A stretch of 64,000 nucleotides of DNA. Source: Bacteriovoracaceae bacterium UBA3083 (lineage in GTDB: Bacteria; Bdellovibrionota; Bacteriovoracia; Bacteriovoracales; Bacteriovoracaceae). Positions 1 through 8,417 of the stretch are shown one piece after another. The first letter of the stretch is position 1, and each line of letters begins with the position of its first letter. The translations under genes and the position numbers were made by a program. The notes under the pieces were generated by a model. The model saw only the letters and a list, made by a program, of their open reading frames with translations. It searched no databases and had not been told where the DNA came from. The stretch is from the NCBI GenBank assembly GCA_002366565.1, contig DFBJ01000013.1:803099-867098 (forward strand), given 5' to 3'.

Positions 1-264
1 GCTATTGATCTCATTAAGAAGAGAGCTAAAGGAAATGAGGTTGCCATTATTTTAGATCCACCGAGATCAGGTTTAAAAAATATTAGTGAGCTAATTTCTA
101 AACTAAATCCAACTCATATTTTTATGATTAATTGTGAGGCCTCTTCAGCCGTTAGAGACATCAAATCTATTGAGCAAAAGTTCACGATTGAGGACTTAAC
201 AATTTTTGATTTATTTCCTGGGACAAGACACTTTGAAACCTTTTCTACACTGCGATTTGGTTGA
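1..264 (+). CDS. RNA m5U methyltransferase, C-terminal end (partial)
   Basis: Only the last 87 codons are present; the gene begins outside the window. The visible part carries DPPRSG, an NC motif at the position of the catalytic cysteine, and a C-terminal FDLFPGTRHFE stretch. These are the conserved C-terminal motifs of the TrmA/RlmC/RlmD class of SAM-dependent uridine-5 methyltransferases of tRNA and 23S rRNA. The context after the Cys is EAS rather than the usual NP, so the exact family member is uncertain. The N-terminal TRAM and iron-sulfur regions cannot be seen. The next gene follows after 64 bases on the same strand. Confidence 0.75.
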   Translation, partial: AIDLIKKRAKGNEVAIILDPPRSGLKNISELISKLNPTHIFMINCEASSAVRDIKSIEQKFTIEDLTIFDLFPGTRHFETFSTLRFG

Positions 265-328
265 TTTAACCTAACCAAAGAAGTACAATCTAGTGTATTA
301 GACACAGAAGTCTTTTCATGGAGCAAAA

Positions 329-1177
329 ATGAATTTTGGAAAAATATCAATCGTCCTTATTACACTAATGACACTTACTTCGTGTGCAACTAAGAACAAG
401 CTTTCAAAATCTCCTGAACAAAAAAAATCTGAGCTATTCTATTCTCACGGAACTTCTAAGCTACTTCAGAAAAACTATAGAGAAGCACTGAAATATTTAA
501 AACAAGCATATGAAATCACACAAGATGACACTAAGATTTTAAATAACTTGGCCATGAGTTACTACTTCCTAGGTCAAACTCAGACCGCTTTTAAATTTCT
601 AAATGAAAGTTTAGATATTGATAAGAATAACTCTGATGCTTTAAACAACCTTGGTTCATTGTACTTTAAAAACAAAGAGTACGATAAATCTCTTGAGAGC
701 TATCAAGGTGTTCTAAGAAATTTAACTTACAAACATCAATATAGAACACACTACAATATTGGTCTCATATACTTAATTAAGAAAAACACTGAAAAGGCCA
801 AAGAAAACTTCTTAATGGCAAATACTCAGAATCAAGATTACTGCCCAGCTAGTTACGAGCTAGGAAAGATCTATCTTGGTGAATATAGATATAATTCAGC
901 TCTTAAGTGGTTTAAAGAGGCTTCGAAAGGTACTTGTTATGAGAATCCTGAGCCTACATATATGCAAGCAGTTACCTACTTACAACTAGAGGAATTTGCT
1001 CAAGCAAAAGCAAAATTTCAAGAGGTTATAGAACGTTTTTCCTCTACTAGATATTCAACTCTAGCTCATTTAAAATTAAAGAAAATTAACAATGAACACA
1101 TCATTGAAAAACAAGCGAGTGATATAATTACTCCTAAACTAAAGAGTACTAATCAATACGATAGTCCTTCTTTTTAA
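329..1177 (+). CDS. TPR-repeat lipoprotein, PilF/PilW-like
   Basis: A 282-aa protein with a lipoprotein signal peptide (lipobox LTSC, Cys about residue 19) followed by about five tetratricopeptide repeats over residues 40-240 with typical spacing (LNNLAMSYYFLGQ, LNNLGSLYFKNKEY). A GGAG Shine-Dalgarno sits six bases before the ATG. Together with the RodZ-like gene starting 8 bases later, it resembles the proteobacterial pilW/pilF-rodZ arrangement, where the lipoprotein helps assemble the type IV pilus secretin. The pilus role is inferred from context; sequence alone supports only an outer-membrane or periplasmic TPR scaffold. Confidence 0.7.
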   Translation: MNFGKISIVLITLMTLTSCATKNKLSKSPEQKKSELFYSHGTSKLLQKNYREALKYLKQAYEITQDDTKILNNLAMSYYFLGQTQTAFKFLNESLDIDKNNSDALNNLGSLYFKNKEYDKSLESYQGVLRNLTYKHQYRTHYNIGLIYLIKKNTEKAKENFLMANTQNQDYCPASYELGKIYLGEYRYNSALKWFKEASKGTCYENPEPTYMQAVTYLQLEEFAQAKAKFQEVIERFSSTRYSTLAHLKLKKINNEHIIEKQASDIITPKLKSTNQYDSPSF

Positions 1178-1185
1178 TAAGGCTT

Positions 1186-2376
1186 ATGGATACAGAACAG
1201 AATACTGAAGAAGTTTCAAACAGTGAATGTATTGCATCTAACGAGGTGGTTAGCAGAGTGACAATTGGAGAATACCTACGTTTAGCACGAGAAGAGAAGA
1301 ATCTATCTCTTAAGGTCATTTCGCAACATACTAAGATTTCTGTAACAATTTTAGAAAATATTGAAAATGACTGTTTTGATAAACTTCCAAGCAAAGCTTA
1401 TGTTATTGGTTTTGTAAAAAGCTACTCTAAGACAATAGGATTAGATGAAGCTGAATGCCTAAAGCTCTTAAATGAAGCTTACGGTTCTACAAGTGAGACA
1501 GTTGCTAAAACTGATCCAACTCCTTTAGAAGGTGTTCCACCAACTAACCCACCGGTTGAGTCTAGCTCTAGTAAAGAGATCCCTACTCAATATTTAACAA
1601 TCGCTGGTGTCTTTGTTGCATTAATCATTCTTTTTGCAATTGTTATCAACAATACAAGTATGCAACCAGGTGAAGAAGTAACTGCAGAAGAGAATACAAA
1701 TACCATTGAAGCCGCTCAGACTCCTTTAGTCGATGTAAAGCCTCAGGAAGTATCAGAGAATACTCCTTTAACAGAAGAGAATGAGACTCCTGTTGAATTA
1801 GCTGAAGAAAGTAAGCCAGTAGAAGAAAAAGAAGTTGAAAAAGTAGAAGCTAAACCAGAAGTCAAAGAAGAGAAAAAGGCGGAAGTAAAAGTTACTACTA
1901 AAGAAGAAAAGAAAGTTGTAAGTGAAGATGAAAATAAAGTTGTAGAAAAAGTTAACTTAAGAGCTATACCACTTCCACTTTATGAAATAACAGAAGAGGA
2001 AGAAGCTTATACTCACTTACCAGAAAATATTAAAGCGTCTCTAATAGAAGGAAAGCAAAATATTTTTATCTCTGCAGTTGATGGTGATACTTGGATTACT
2101 TATAAGTCTGATGACTCTGATATTAAGAAGTTTGTTCTAAGTAAAGGAAGAACTCTTCTAATTAGAGGTGATATTGTTAGAGTTTTTCTTGGTAATGTAA
2201 ATGTTGCTAGAATCTTCTTGAACAATAAAGCACTAAAGACTACTTCTCGCTCTGGAGTTAAATCATTAGTATTTCCTCAAGAGAAAGCTGTAGACTATAA
2301 ACTACCACTCTTCTTATACCCAAAACCTGGAAAAGTTATCACTTCTTCAGAGTATGAGGCATCACTTTCTAACTAA
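1186..2376 (+). CDS. RodZ-like membrane-anchored HTH protein
   Basis: 396 aa with the RodZ architecture. A cytoplasmic Cro/CI-type helix-turn-helix lies at residues 25-95 (YLRLAREEKNLSLKVIS), one transmembrane segment at about 137-158, a long Glu/Lys/Val/Pro-rich linker at about 165-260, and a C-terminal beta-rich domain at about 285-370 like the RodZ C-terminal domain. RodZ links MreB filaments to the envelope and maintains rod shape. The linker is highly charged and low in complexity, as expected for a periplasmic spacer. The gene follows the TPR lipoprotein closely. Its end overlaps the convergent permease gene by 8 bases. Confidence 0.75.
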   Translation: MDTEQNTEEVSNSECIASNEVVSRVTIGEYLRLAREEKNLSLKVISQHTKISVTILENIENDCFDKLPSKAYVIGFVKSYSKTIGLDEAECLKLLNEAYGSTSETVAKTDPTPLEGVPPTNPPVESSSSKEIPTQYLTIAGVFVALIILFAIVINNTSMQPGEEVTAEENTNTIEAAQTPLVDVKPQEVSENTPLTEENETPVELAEESKPVEEKEVEKVEAKPEVKEEKKAEVKVTTKEEKKVVSEDENKVVEKVNLRAIPLPLYEITEEEEAYTHLPENIKASLIEGKQNIFISAVDGDTWITYKSDDSDIKKFVLSKGRTLLIRGDIVRVFLGNVNVARIFLNNKALKTTSRSGVKSLVFPQEKAVDYKLPLFLYPKPGKVITSSEYEASLSN

Positions 2377-3517
2377 CCCAATCTAATTTTCTATAGAAAT
2401 AAACACCGACCATTGCAGCTAAGATGGTTGGTGTAAAGACCACAAGATATCCAGGAACAATCCCCTTTCGGGCCAAACTTACTCCTAAGAAAAATAAAGA
2501 ATAGTATGAGAGCAGTACAGTGAGAGCTCTTCCTGAAGTATTCTTTCTCTTTCCTCTTCCATGTTTTATTCCAAGAGAAAACCCTACAAGGATGAAAACA
2601 AGGCACAGAAATGGCGTATTTACTCTCGACCATAGTTCAAGTTTAGTCTTGGCCATGGACTTCTCAGTCTCTCTCCAAGATAGATTCTTGGCCCTTGCTC
2701 TCTCTGTAGCTAGACGTATCTCGACACTAAGCTCAGAGTTTGTTCTCATACCATCTTTTGTCACAAAGTGATTTATTGCTCCACCTGAGGCCAGAGGAAA
2801 GTCATACTCTTTGAATAGAATCTTTTCTAAGTCCTTATCTGTATCTTTAAACCTCTTTACAATAGTACCGTCTGTAAGATGTAGCCTTACGCTTGGAATG
2901 GACCATTCCTCATTTTTGATCTTTATAAGAGCACCTTCTTTGGCGGTAACAACCTGCTCCAATAAATTTCCTTTTCCCTCTTGCTGTATAAATACATTAT
3001 ACATTTTACGGCCCTTATCAATGACCTTATCCGCAAAGAGAGTCACTCCGGCGACTTCTGTGAAGAACTTCCCTTCTTTTATGTCAGTCAGAACTCCTCT
3101 AGAAGTTAGTCTCACTATCGTATTTTTAAATTGAGTCTTAGATGCTGGTATTACTTTATTATTCAAGGAATATACACAAGTACCGATAAATATAGCCAAT
3201 ACAAGAAAAGGAAGAAAGAGTTTAAATTTGGTCATACCAAATGAGCGCATGGCAACGATTTCGGAGTCATCACTTAACTTGTTAAGTGTATAGATTGTTG
3301 CAAAGAGACACGAAAGTGGAACTGCCATTGGGATAAATGATATTGAAATATGACCCATAAGCTCAAATACAAGACTCCACTCTACTCCCTTACTTATTAC
3401 TATTTTGATGATTCTAAATAACTGGAACGTGAGCAAGAATGCTACGAAAAAAAACAAGCTCATTACAAATGGAGCTATGAAATTAACTGCAAGGTAACGT
3501 TGAGTGAGTTTAAGCAT
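2369..3517 (-). CDS. LptF/LptG-family permease (YjgP/YjgQ)
   Basis: 382 aa with three membrane helices near the N-terminus, a periplasmic middle domain (about 110-290) and three C-terminal helices, the layout of LptF/LptG. These inner-membrane proteins form the LptB2FG extractor that moves lipopolysaccharide to the Lpt bridge. The N-terminal LTQRYLAVNFIAPFVMSLFFF and the early MAVPLSCLFATIYTLNKLSDDSE region match the family. Whether it is LptF or LptG cannot be decided from the sequence. It stands alone; no second lpt gene is adjacent. It converges with the RodZ-like gene and diverges from pepA. Confidence 0.8.
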   Translation of the reverse strand: MLKLTQRYLAVNFIAPFVMSLFFFVAFLLTFQLFRIIKIVISKGVEWSLVFELMGHISISFIPMAVPLSCLFATIYTLNKLSDDSEIVAMRSFGMTKFKLFLPFLVLAIFIGTCVYSLNNKVIPASKTQFKNTIVRLTSRGVLTDIKEGKFFTEVAGVTLFADKVIDKGRKMYNVFIQQEGKGNLLEQVVTAKEGALIKIKNEEWSIPSVRLHLTDGTIVKRFKDTDKDLEKILFKEYDFPLASGGAINHFVTKDGMRTNSELSVEIRLATERARAKNLSWRETEKSMAKTKLELWSRVNTPFLCLVFILVGFSLGIKHGRGKRKNTSGRALTVLLSYYSLFFLGVSLARKGIVPGYLVVFTPTILAAMVGVYFYRKLDWVS

Positions 3518-3598
3518 GAACTATTTAACCTTCTTCAATTTTGGCATTCTAATATGATCATGATAGTTTAGCTCGCGAAGGTTTAATACACAACTAAT

Positions 3599-3611
3599 GA
3601 CCCTACGGGTC
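3599..3611 (+). other. Small hairpin in the pepA leader
   Basis: GACCC and GGGTC form a perfect five-base stem with a three-base loop, ending about 10 bases before the AAGGAG ribosome site of the aminopeptidase gene. It could affect translation or message stability. There is no U-tract, so it is not a terminator. Confidence 0.3.
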
Positions 3612-3633
3612 GAACAATATAAAGGAGAATTCC

Positions 3634-5154
3634 ATGAAATACACTCTTAATCTTGGGGCAAAAGAATTTTCTAGCGATACTCTCGTATTAGTATCTGCTT
3701 TTGAAAAGACTGTTGAAGCTAAAGGAAAGAAGAAAGAATCTAAGGCCATCGTAAACACTCACTGGTCTAAAGAACTTAAGGCTTCTTTTGAGAACATTAA
3801 AACTGCAGCTGAATTTACAGGATCTGCAAACAGTACATACACTTTTCACCTAGAAGACGGAACAACAGTTCTTGCTTACGGTCTTGGAGAAAAGAAAGAA
3901 GTTACTTTCGAAGATTTAAGAAATCACTCTGCGAAGATCTACAAATTACTTGCTTCAACTTACAAAGAAGTTGCAATTCAATTTGATGGTTTCACAATCA
4001 AGAGTAAAGCTGATGAATCATTAAATGCAATGGTTGAAGGTATCTCTCTTGCTGATTACAAATTTGATCGTCACTTCAAGACTCAAACTCCTGCAAAGCT
4101 AGCTACAATCACTTTTGATTCTGCTGCTAAGAAAACAGGTCTTAAAAAACTACAAAAAACTTTAGATGATTCACTAGTTGTTACTGAATCAATCAATATT
4201 GGTAGAAACTTTGTTAACGAAGCACCAAATATTTTAAGAAGTACTACTTATGCAAAAGAAGTACTAAAAGATATCAAAGGAACTAAAGGCGTAAAAACTA
4301 AAGTTCTTGGTAGAGCTGAACTCAAGAAAGAAAAAATGGGACTATTCCTATCTGTAAATGATGGTTCTGCATATGAGCCTCAGTTAGTTCACCTAACTTA
4401 CACTCCTTCTAAAGTAACTAAGAATACTAAGCACATTGCTCTAGTAGGAAAAGGACTTGTATTTGACACTGGTGGATATTCATTAAAGCCAGGTGGTTCA
4501 ATGGTTAATATGAAATTTGACATGGCAGGATCTGCAACAGTTTACTCTGCATTTAGAGCAGTAGCAAAACTTGGTCTTGATGTTAAAGTTACATGTATCC
4601 TTGGTATGACTGATAATGCTGTTAACGAGCATGCAACAATGCCAGACTCAATTGTAAAAGCTAGAAACGGACTATCTGTTGAAATCTTAAACACAGATGC
4701 TGAAGGTAGATTAGTTCTTGCAGATTGTTTAGATTACGCTTCTGACTTAAAGCCAGATGCAATCATTGACTCTGCAACTCTTACTGGAGCTGTATTAGTT
4801 TCACTTGGTAATCAAGTTTGTGGAATTATGGGTAACAACCAAAAGCTTGCAGACAATATCTTAAAGTCAGCTAAAAATACTGATGAGTACATGTGGCAAC
4901 TTCCAATCATTAAGGAATTCCACGATGATATGAAATCCCCAGTAGCTGATCTTAAAAATATTGGTGGTTCAAGATTTGGTGGTTCTTCAAAAGCAGCAGC
5001 ATTCTTATCTAACTTTGTTAAGAATGATATCCCTTGGGCCCACCTTGATATCGCAGGTATCGGAGACAGCCAAGGACATAAGTCTTACTGTCCGACAAAA
5101 GGTGCTTCAGGACTAATCGTTAGAACACTTGTTGATTTCTTAAAGAAAGCATAA
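3634..5154 (+). CDS. pepA: Leucyl aminopeptidase (M17)
   Basis: 506 aa, normal length for PepA. The signature NTDAEGRL (about residues 353-360) and the metal and lysine region GKGLVFDTGG (about 271-280) of the M17 two-zinc/manganese aminopeptidases are intact. The first 165 residues form the variable N-terminal domain, and the C-terminal two thirds the catalytic domain. The enzyme removes N-terminal residues from peptides in the cytoplasm; PepA hexamers in some bacteria also bind DNA. AAGGAG lies eight bases upstream of the ATG. A strong hairpin follows directly. With the M28 and M3 peptidases in this window it suggests heavy peptide use. Confidence 0.95.
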   Translation: MKYTLNLGAKEFSSDTLVLVSAFEKTVEAKGKKKESKAIVNTHWSKELKASFENIKTAAEFTGSANSTYTFHLEDGTTVLAYGLGEKKEVTFEDLRNHSAKIYKLLASTYKEVAIQFDGFTIKSKADESLNAMVEGISLADYKFDRHFKTQTPAKLATITFDSAAKKTGLKKLQKTLDDSLVVTESINIGRNFVNEAPNILRSTTYAKEVLKDIKGTKGVKTKVLGRAELKKEKMGLFLSVNDGSAYEPQLVHLTYTPSKVTKNTKHIALVGKGLVFDTGGYSLKPGGSMVNMKFDMAGSATVYSAFRAVAKLGLDVKVTCILGMTDNAVNEHATMPDSIVKARNGLSVEILNTDAEGRLVLADCLDYASDLKPDAIIDSATLTGAVLVSLGNQVCGIMGNNQKLADNILKSAKNTDEYMWQLPIIKEFHDDMKSPVADLKNIGGSRFGGSSKAAAFLSNFVKNDIPWAHLDIAGIGDSQGHKSYCPTKGASGLIVRTLVDFLKKA

Positions 5155-5160
5155 TTTTCA

Positions 5161-5190
5161 AAGCACCCAGTTTGCGCTGGGTGCTTATAT
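5161..5190 (+). terminator. Terminator hairpin after pepA
   Basis: AAGCACCCAG and CTGGGTGCTT form a perfect 10-bp stem with a six-base loop, seven bases after the pepA stop codon. The following tract is TATATACTT rather than a clean U-run, so termination may be partial. The trmL start codon lies 12 bases beyond the stem. Confidence 0.7.
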
Positions 5191-5198
5191 ACTTATCT

Positions 5199-5672
5199 AT
5201 GAATAAACCAAACTTTAAAATTGTCTTAGTCGCTCCAGAGATTCCAGGAAATACTGGTTCAATTGGTAGAACATGCGCTGCTCTTAATCTAGAGCTCATT
5301 CTTATTCACCCACTAGGTTTTGATATATCAGAAAAGGCCGTAAGAAGAGCCGGTCTTGATTACTGGGATTCTATTAAGATAAGTGAATATCAAAATTTCG
5401 GTGAGTTTCTAGAAGCTGAAAAGCCTAATAAAGATAAGCTCTTCTTTTTCACAAAGACCGCCGAGAAGAACATATTTCAAGAAGATATCAAAGAAGATTC
5501 ATATCTAATTTTTGGCAGTGAAAGCAAAGGTCTTCCAAAAGATATACTTACAAAATACACAGACAATACAGTAAGTTTCCCTATCCTTAATGAAAGTATT
5601 AGATCTTTAAATCTAGCGAGTATAGTTACAGCCGCAGGGTATGAAGTCATTAGAAAAATAAACTTCTCATAA
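5199..5672 (+). CDS. trmL: tRNA (cytidine/uridine-34-2'-O)-methyltransferase
   Basis: 157 aa, a single SPOUT (trefoil-knot) methyltransferase domain. The N-terminal motif PEIPGNTGSIGRTCA, then RRAGLDYWD, the SAM-binding GSESKGLP loop and the C-terminal SLNLASIVTAAGYE match TrmL, which 2'-O-methylates the wobble base of tRNA-Leu isoacceptors. The ATG chosen here starts family homology. An upstream in-frame TTG (5172) lies inside the pepA terminator and is unlikely. No Shine-Dalgarno is visible before the ATG. It converges with the outer-membrane protein gene, with a terminator between. Confidence 0.9.
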   Translation: MNKPNFKIVLVAPEIPGNTGSIGRTCAALNLELILIHPLGFDISEKAVRRAGLDYWDSIKISEYQNFGEFLEAEKPNKDKLFFFTKTAEKNIFQEDIKEDSYLIFGSESKGLPKDILTKYTDNTVSFPILNESIRSLNLASIVTAAGYEVIRKINFS

Positions 5673-5673
5673 A

Positions 5674-5701
5674 ATAAAAAAGGGCCGCATAAAGCGACCC
5701 T
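5674..5701 (-). terminator. Terminator of the first outer-membrane protein gene
   Basis: On the minus strand AGGGTCGC and GCGGCCCT form an 8-bp stem (one G-U pair) followed by a run of six T and then ATTTTAT. It lies about 27 bases after the stop codon and also faces the convergent trmL gene. Confidence 0.8.
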
Positions 5702-5728
5702 AAGATATTCTATAAATTTTAAATTAAA

Positions 5729-6973
5729 TTAGAATTTATAAGTCATTCCAACTCTAGTCATTAGGTTATCTAGAGCAAAAATACCTTTCTTAGAACTTGA
5801 ACCACTTGTGTCAGTTGTACCAACAAAACCATCAACAGTTAAGTCACCAAATACAAGTGAAGCCCCTGTATTAATTTTAGTACTATTTGTAATAGTTTTC
5901 TTTCCATCAACTGGAGATCCGCTATAACTTCCTAAAGCTATATACTTAAGTCCATCTGACATATTAGAATTTTCTGTACCAACAACTGTTGCAAGGTTTT
6001 TAGACTCAGCAGTTCCCATTAAATTGTGAGAAACTGAACCTCTAAATACTAACCAAGAAGTCGCTTGAGCTTCGTAACCAACGATAAGTGGAAGTGCTCT
6101 TCTTGTAAGCTCAGCTTTACCAGAAGCATACTCAAGCTCAACATTTAGAGCATTGTACATTGCTTTAACAAAAACCATGTCAGTTTCATTGATCTTATGA
6201 GTTTTACCAGCTCCGATAAAGTATCTAGTGAATCCACCATCAGTCTTTACTCCTGCTGCTTGGTTACCACCAGTTTGTTCCCAATCAAATTGCTTATAAG
6301 ATGCAAACATTTTAATGTCATTCATCACATAAGAACCACCAACTTGTAAACCAAGCTTACCTTCAAATTTTGTAGGAGTTGAGTTATTTTTTCTTTCAGA
6401 CTCAGATACTAGAGAAACATTTGCATAACCTTCCCACATATCTTTCTGAGCACCAAGTCTCATTGCCATACCTTTATCAGATGAGTTTGCAGCTCCTGTT
6501 GCTTCATTCTTGTCTTTAGTATAAACAAAGTTCGCACCCCATTTAACACCTGAAGTAGTCTCTGAACCTACAAAGAAATCTGTCTGGTTATCTGAACTTG
6601 CAAGATATCCATTAGTATAAGTATCTGGTGATGCTAGAACTCTTAAAAATGTTGAAACATTTGACTCGTTACCAAGATAAACACCATAAACATAGTTACC
6701 AGATTTCTTTAAAAATCCACCCATTGCTTTTGGTGATGAATCAGTGTCTAGAAATGAAGAATTACCAAATCCATTTCCACCCCATTCTAACATCATAGTA
6801 TTAGCATAGTTATTTACGTATGAAGCATTCGTGAAGATTGATCTAGAATCTTCAATAAAATAATGATCTTCAACTTCTTCACCTAACGCTAAAATTCTAG
6901 CCTTTGAAGCTAGAGCAGCTGTTGAAGTCAATCCCATAACTACAGCAGCACTTAATCCTAAAATCTTTTTCAT
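5729..6973 (-). CDS. Outer-membrane protein, porin-like paralog 1
   Basis: 414 aa from the chosen ATG, which has AGGAG eight bases upstream; the frame extends 13 codons further without a better site. A signal peptide (MKKILGLSAAVVMGL, cleavage after ALA or LAS) is followed by alternating polar/hydrophobic strands and a C-terminal aromatic (TRVGMTYKF), typical of outer-membrane beta-barrels. It shares with the next gene an N-terminal block SKARxxALG...YxEDSRxxFxNA and a C-terminal block ALDNxxTRVGxTY, so the two are paralogs. Glycine- and Asn-rich loops fit a surface protein. No known porin family is recognised. Confidence 0.75.
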   Translation of the reverse strand: MKKILGLSAAVVMGLTSTAALASKARILALGEEVEDHYFIEDSRSIFTNASYVNNYANTMMLEWGGNGFGNSSFLDTDSSPKAMGGFLKKSGNYVYGVYLGNESNVSTFLRVLASPDTYTNGYLASSDNQTDFFVGSETTSGVKWGANFVYTKDKNEATGAANSSDKGMAMRLGAQKDMWEGYANVSLVSESERKNNSTPTKFEGKLGLQVGGSYVMNDIKMFASYKQFDWEQTGGNQAAGVKTDGGFTRYFIGAGKTHKINETDMVFVKAMYNALNVELEYASGKAELTRRALPLIVGYEAQATSWLVFRGSVSHNLMGTAESKNLATVVGTENSNMSDGLKYIALGSYSGSPVDGKKTITNSTKINTGASLVFGDLTVDGFVGTTDTSGSSSKKGIFALDNLMTRVGMTYKF

Positions 6974-7029
6974 CCAATTTTCTCCTGAAAAAGTTAATAT
7001 TATTTTAAACAAATTTTTATTCTAATAAT

Positions 7030-7058
7030 ATTGTGTTGGTTAAATGCAATACTGTCAA
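7030..7058 (-). promoter_or_regulatory. Sigma70-type promoter of outer-membrane paralog 1
   Basis: On the minus strand TTGACA is followed after 17 bases by CACAAT. It lies about 57 bases upstream of the chosen start codon, with an AT-rich leader between. The match to the -35 is perfect; the -10 is four of six. Confidence 0.55.
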
Positions 7059-7107
7059 ATTTTTCGAATAGATAAATCTAAAGTAGAAGAAATAGATTGA
7101 GTAAAAA

Positions 7108-7137
7108 AAGAAAAAAAAAGCCCCGCTTAAGCGAGGC
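7108..7137 (-). terminator. Terminator of outer-membrane paralog 2
   Basis: On the minus strand GCCTCGC and GCGGGGC (one T-G pair) form a 7-bp stem with loop TTAA, followed by a long T-run. It lies about 30 bases after the stop codon of the second porin-like gene. Confidence 0.85.
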
Positions 7138-7168
7138 CTTTATTATTTAAATTATTTTGTAATTTAAA

Positions 7169-8269
7169 TTAGAACCAGTAAGTAACACCAACTCTTGTAA
7201 GTACGTTATCAAGAGCAAGAGTCCCTGTTTCTGTACCTGCAGTACCAGTTGTATCAGTAGTTCCGATAGAACCATCAACCTTAAGCTTACCAAAGTTAAG
7301 AGTTGCACCAGCACTTACATCTGTAGTGTTTGCAATAGTATTTTTGTTAGTTGAAGTTGACTTAACTTCATTGTTATTAACAATAACATTTTGAGTAACA
7401 GAACCTCTAAGAGTTAACCAAGAAGTTGCATCAGCTTCAAAACCTAAAGTTAGTGGTAACTTAGTCTGTTTAGTTTCTGTAGTTGCAGAAGCTGTTTTGC
7501 TTTCTTCTTTTGAAGAAACAAATGCTAGATCCATGTTTAATCTTGCAGTTGAAGATACTTCGTGAATTCTACCAACACCAACAGTCATAGTAGTGTTTGA
7601 TTGCTCAGTCTTTGCACCTGAAACAGTATTGTCGTAACCATCTGCATCGTAATCAGCAAATACAGTCATTCCCATTACATCATAAGATAGACCAAGGTTT
7701 AAACCATTTGCTTCGAACTTATCTCCAGCAGCTGCTCCACCTTTAGACTCATCAGAAAGGATAATGTTTGCGTAACCTTCAATGTCACCCATCATCATAC
7801 CAAGACCTAGACCAAAGTTAGAGTGCTCTAACTTGTGAGTTCCAGTATTTTCAGTATTTCCAGCAGCATAATGAACTCTCGCTCCCCACTGAACACCCAT
7901 ATCTCCACCAAAGAATAAATCTAAAGCGTTATCATGAGCTTGGTAGTTTGTTCTTGCTGCATTTTGTGCATCAATTTCAGAACCTAAGTATACACCGTAG
8001 TTAAACGATCCCATCTCTCTAAAGAATCCACCTTCTGCGTGTGGAGCTGTTGCAGAATCAGCTGCATCGTTAGCTGTTCCCCATTCAGTAGTGATGTAGT
8101 TTTTGTGAGTGTTAACTTTCGCTGCATTTCTAAAAACGTTTCTTGAATCTTCAACGTAGAAAGAACCTCTATCGTCGTTTTGACCAAGAGCTTCCATTCT
8201 TGCTTTTGAAGCGAATGCGCTTGTTGAAAGAACTGCTAAACCAGTTGCGATTAGGATTTGCTTTTTCAT
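7169..8269 (-). CDS. Outer-membrane protein, porin-like paralog 2
   Basis: 366 aa from the ATG preceded by AAGGAG. As in its neighbour, that site and start read GGAGAA-x-ATTGGATG, and the frame runs 12 codons further upstream. A Sec signal peptide (MKKQILIATGLAVLSTSAFA) is followed by a conserved SKARMEALG block and an alternating-strand barrel sequence ending in TRVGVTYWF with a terminal Phe, the usual BAM-recognition end. Many Gly, Asn and Thr residues suggest loops. It is paralogous to the adjacent gene but has its own promoter and terminator, so the two can be expressed separately. Function is probably diffusion or structural. Confidence 0.75.
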   Translation of the reverse strand: MKKQILIATGLAVLSTSAFASKARMEALGQNDDRGSFYVEDSRNVFRNAAKVNTHKNYITTEWGTANDAADSATAPHAEGGFFREMGSFNYGVYLGSEIDAQNAARTNYQAHDNALDLFFGGDMGVQWGARVHYAAGNTENTGTHKLEHSNFGLGLGMMMGDIEGYANIILSDESKGGAAAGDKFEANGLNLGLSYDVMGMTVFADYDADGYDNTVSGAKTEQSNTTMTVGVGRIHEVSSTARLNMDLAFVSSKEESKTASATTETKQTKLPLTLGFEADATSWLTLRGSVTQNVIVNNNEVKSTSTNKNTIANTTDVSAGATLNFGKLKVDGSIGTTDTTGTAGTETGTLALDNVLTRVGVTYWF

Positions 8270-8291
8270 CCAATCTTCTCCTTGAAGTTTG

Positions 8292-8314
8292 AGATTACGT
8301 TCCATGTGTAATCT
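8292..8314 (-). other. Hairpin in the 5' leader of outer-membrane paralog 2
   Basis: AGATTAC and GTAATCT form a perfect 7-bp stem with a nine-base loop. It ends roughly ten bases upstream of the AAGGAG ribosome site, so it could shield or stabilise the 5' end of the message. No such element is seen before paralog 1. Confidence 0.35.
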
Positions 8315-8361
8315 TTTTTATTAATATGCATAAACTGCAATAAAATATTTCGTTAAATTTA

Positions 8362-8390
8362 ATTTTCAATGCCTTTAAAATATTTGTCAA
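8362..8390 (-). promoter_or_regulatory. Sigma70-type promoter of outer-membrane paralog 2
   Basis: On the minus strand TTGACA is followed after 17 bases by GAAAAT, with a leader of about 85 bases to the start codon. The design (perfect -35, relaxed -10) mirrors the promoter of the other paralog. Confidence 0.5.
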
Positions 8391-8417
8391 CACCCTAAAA
8401 TCATTTGTAACGAAAAA

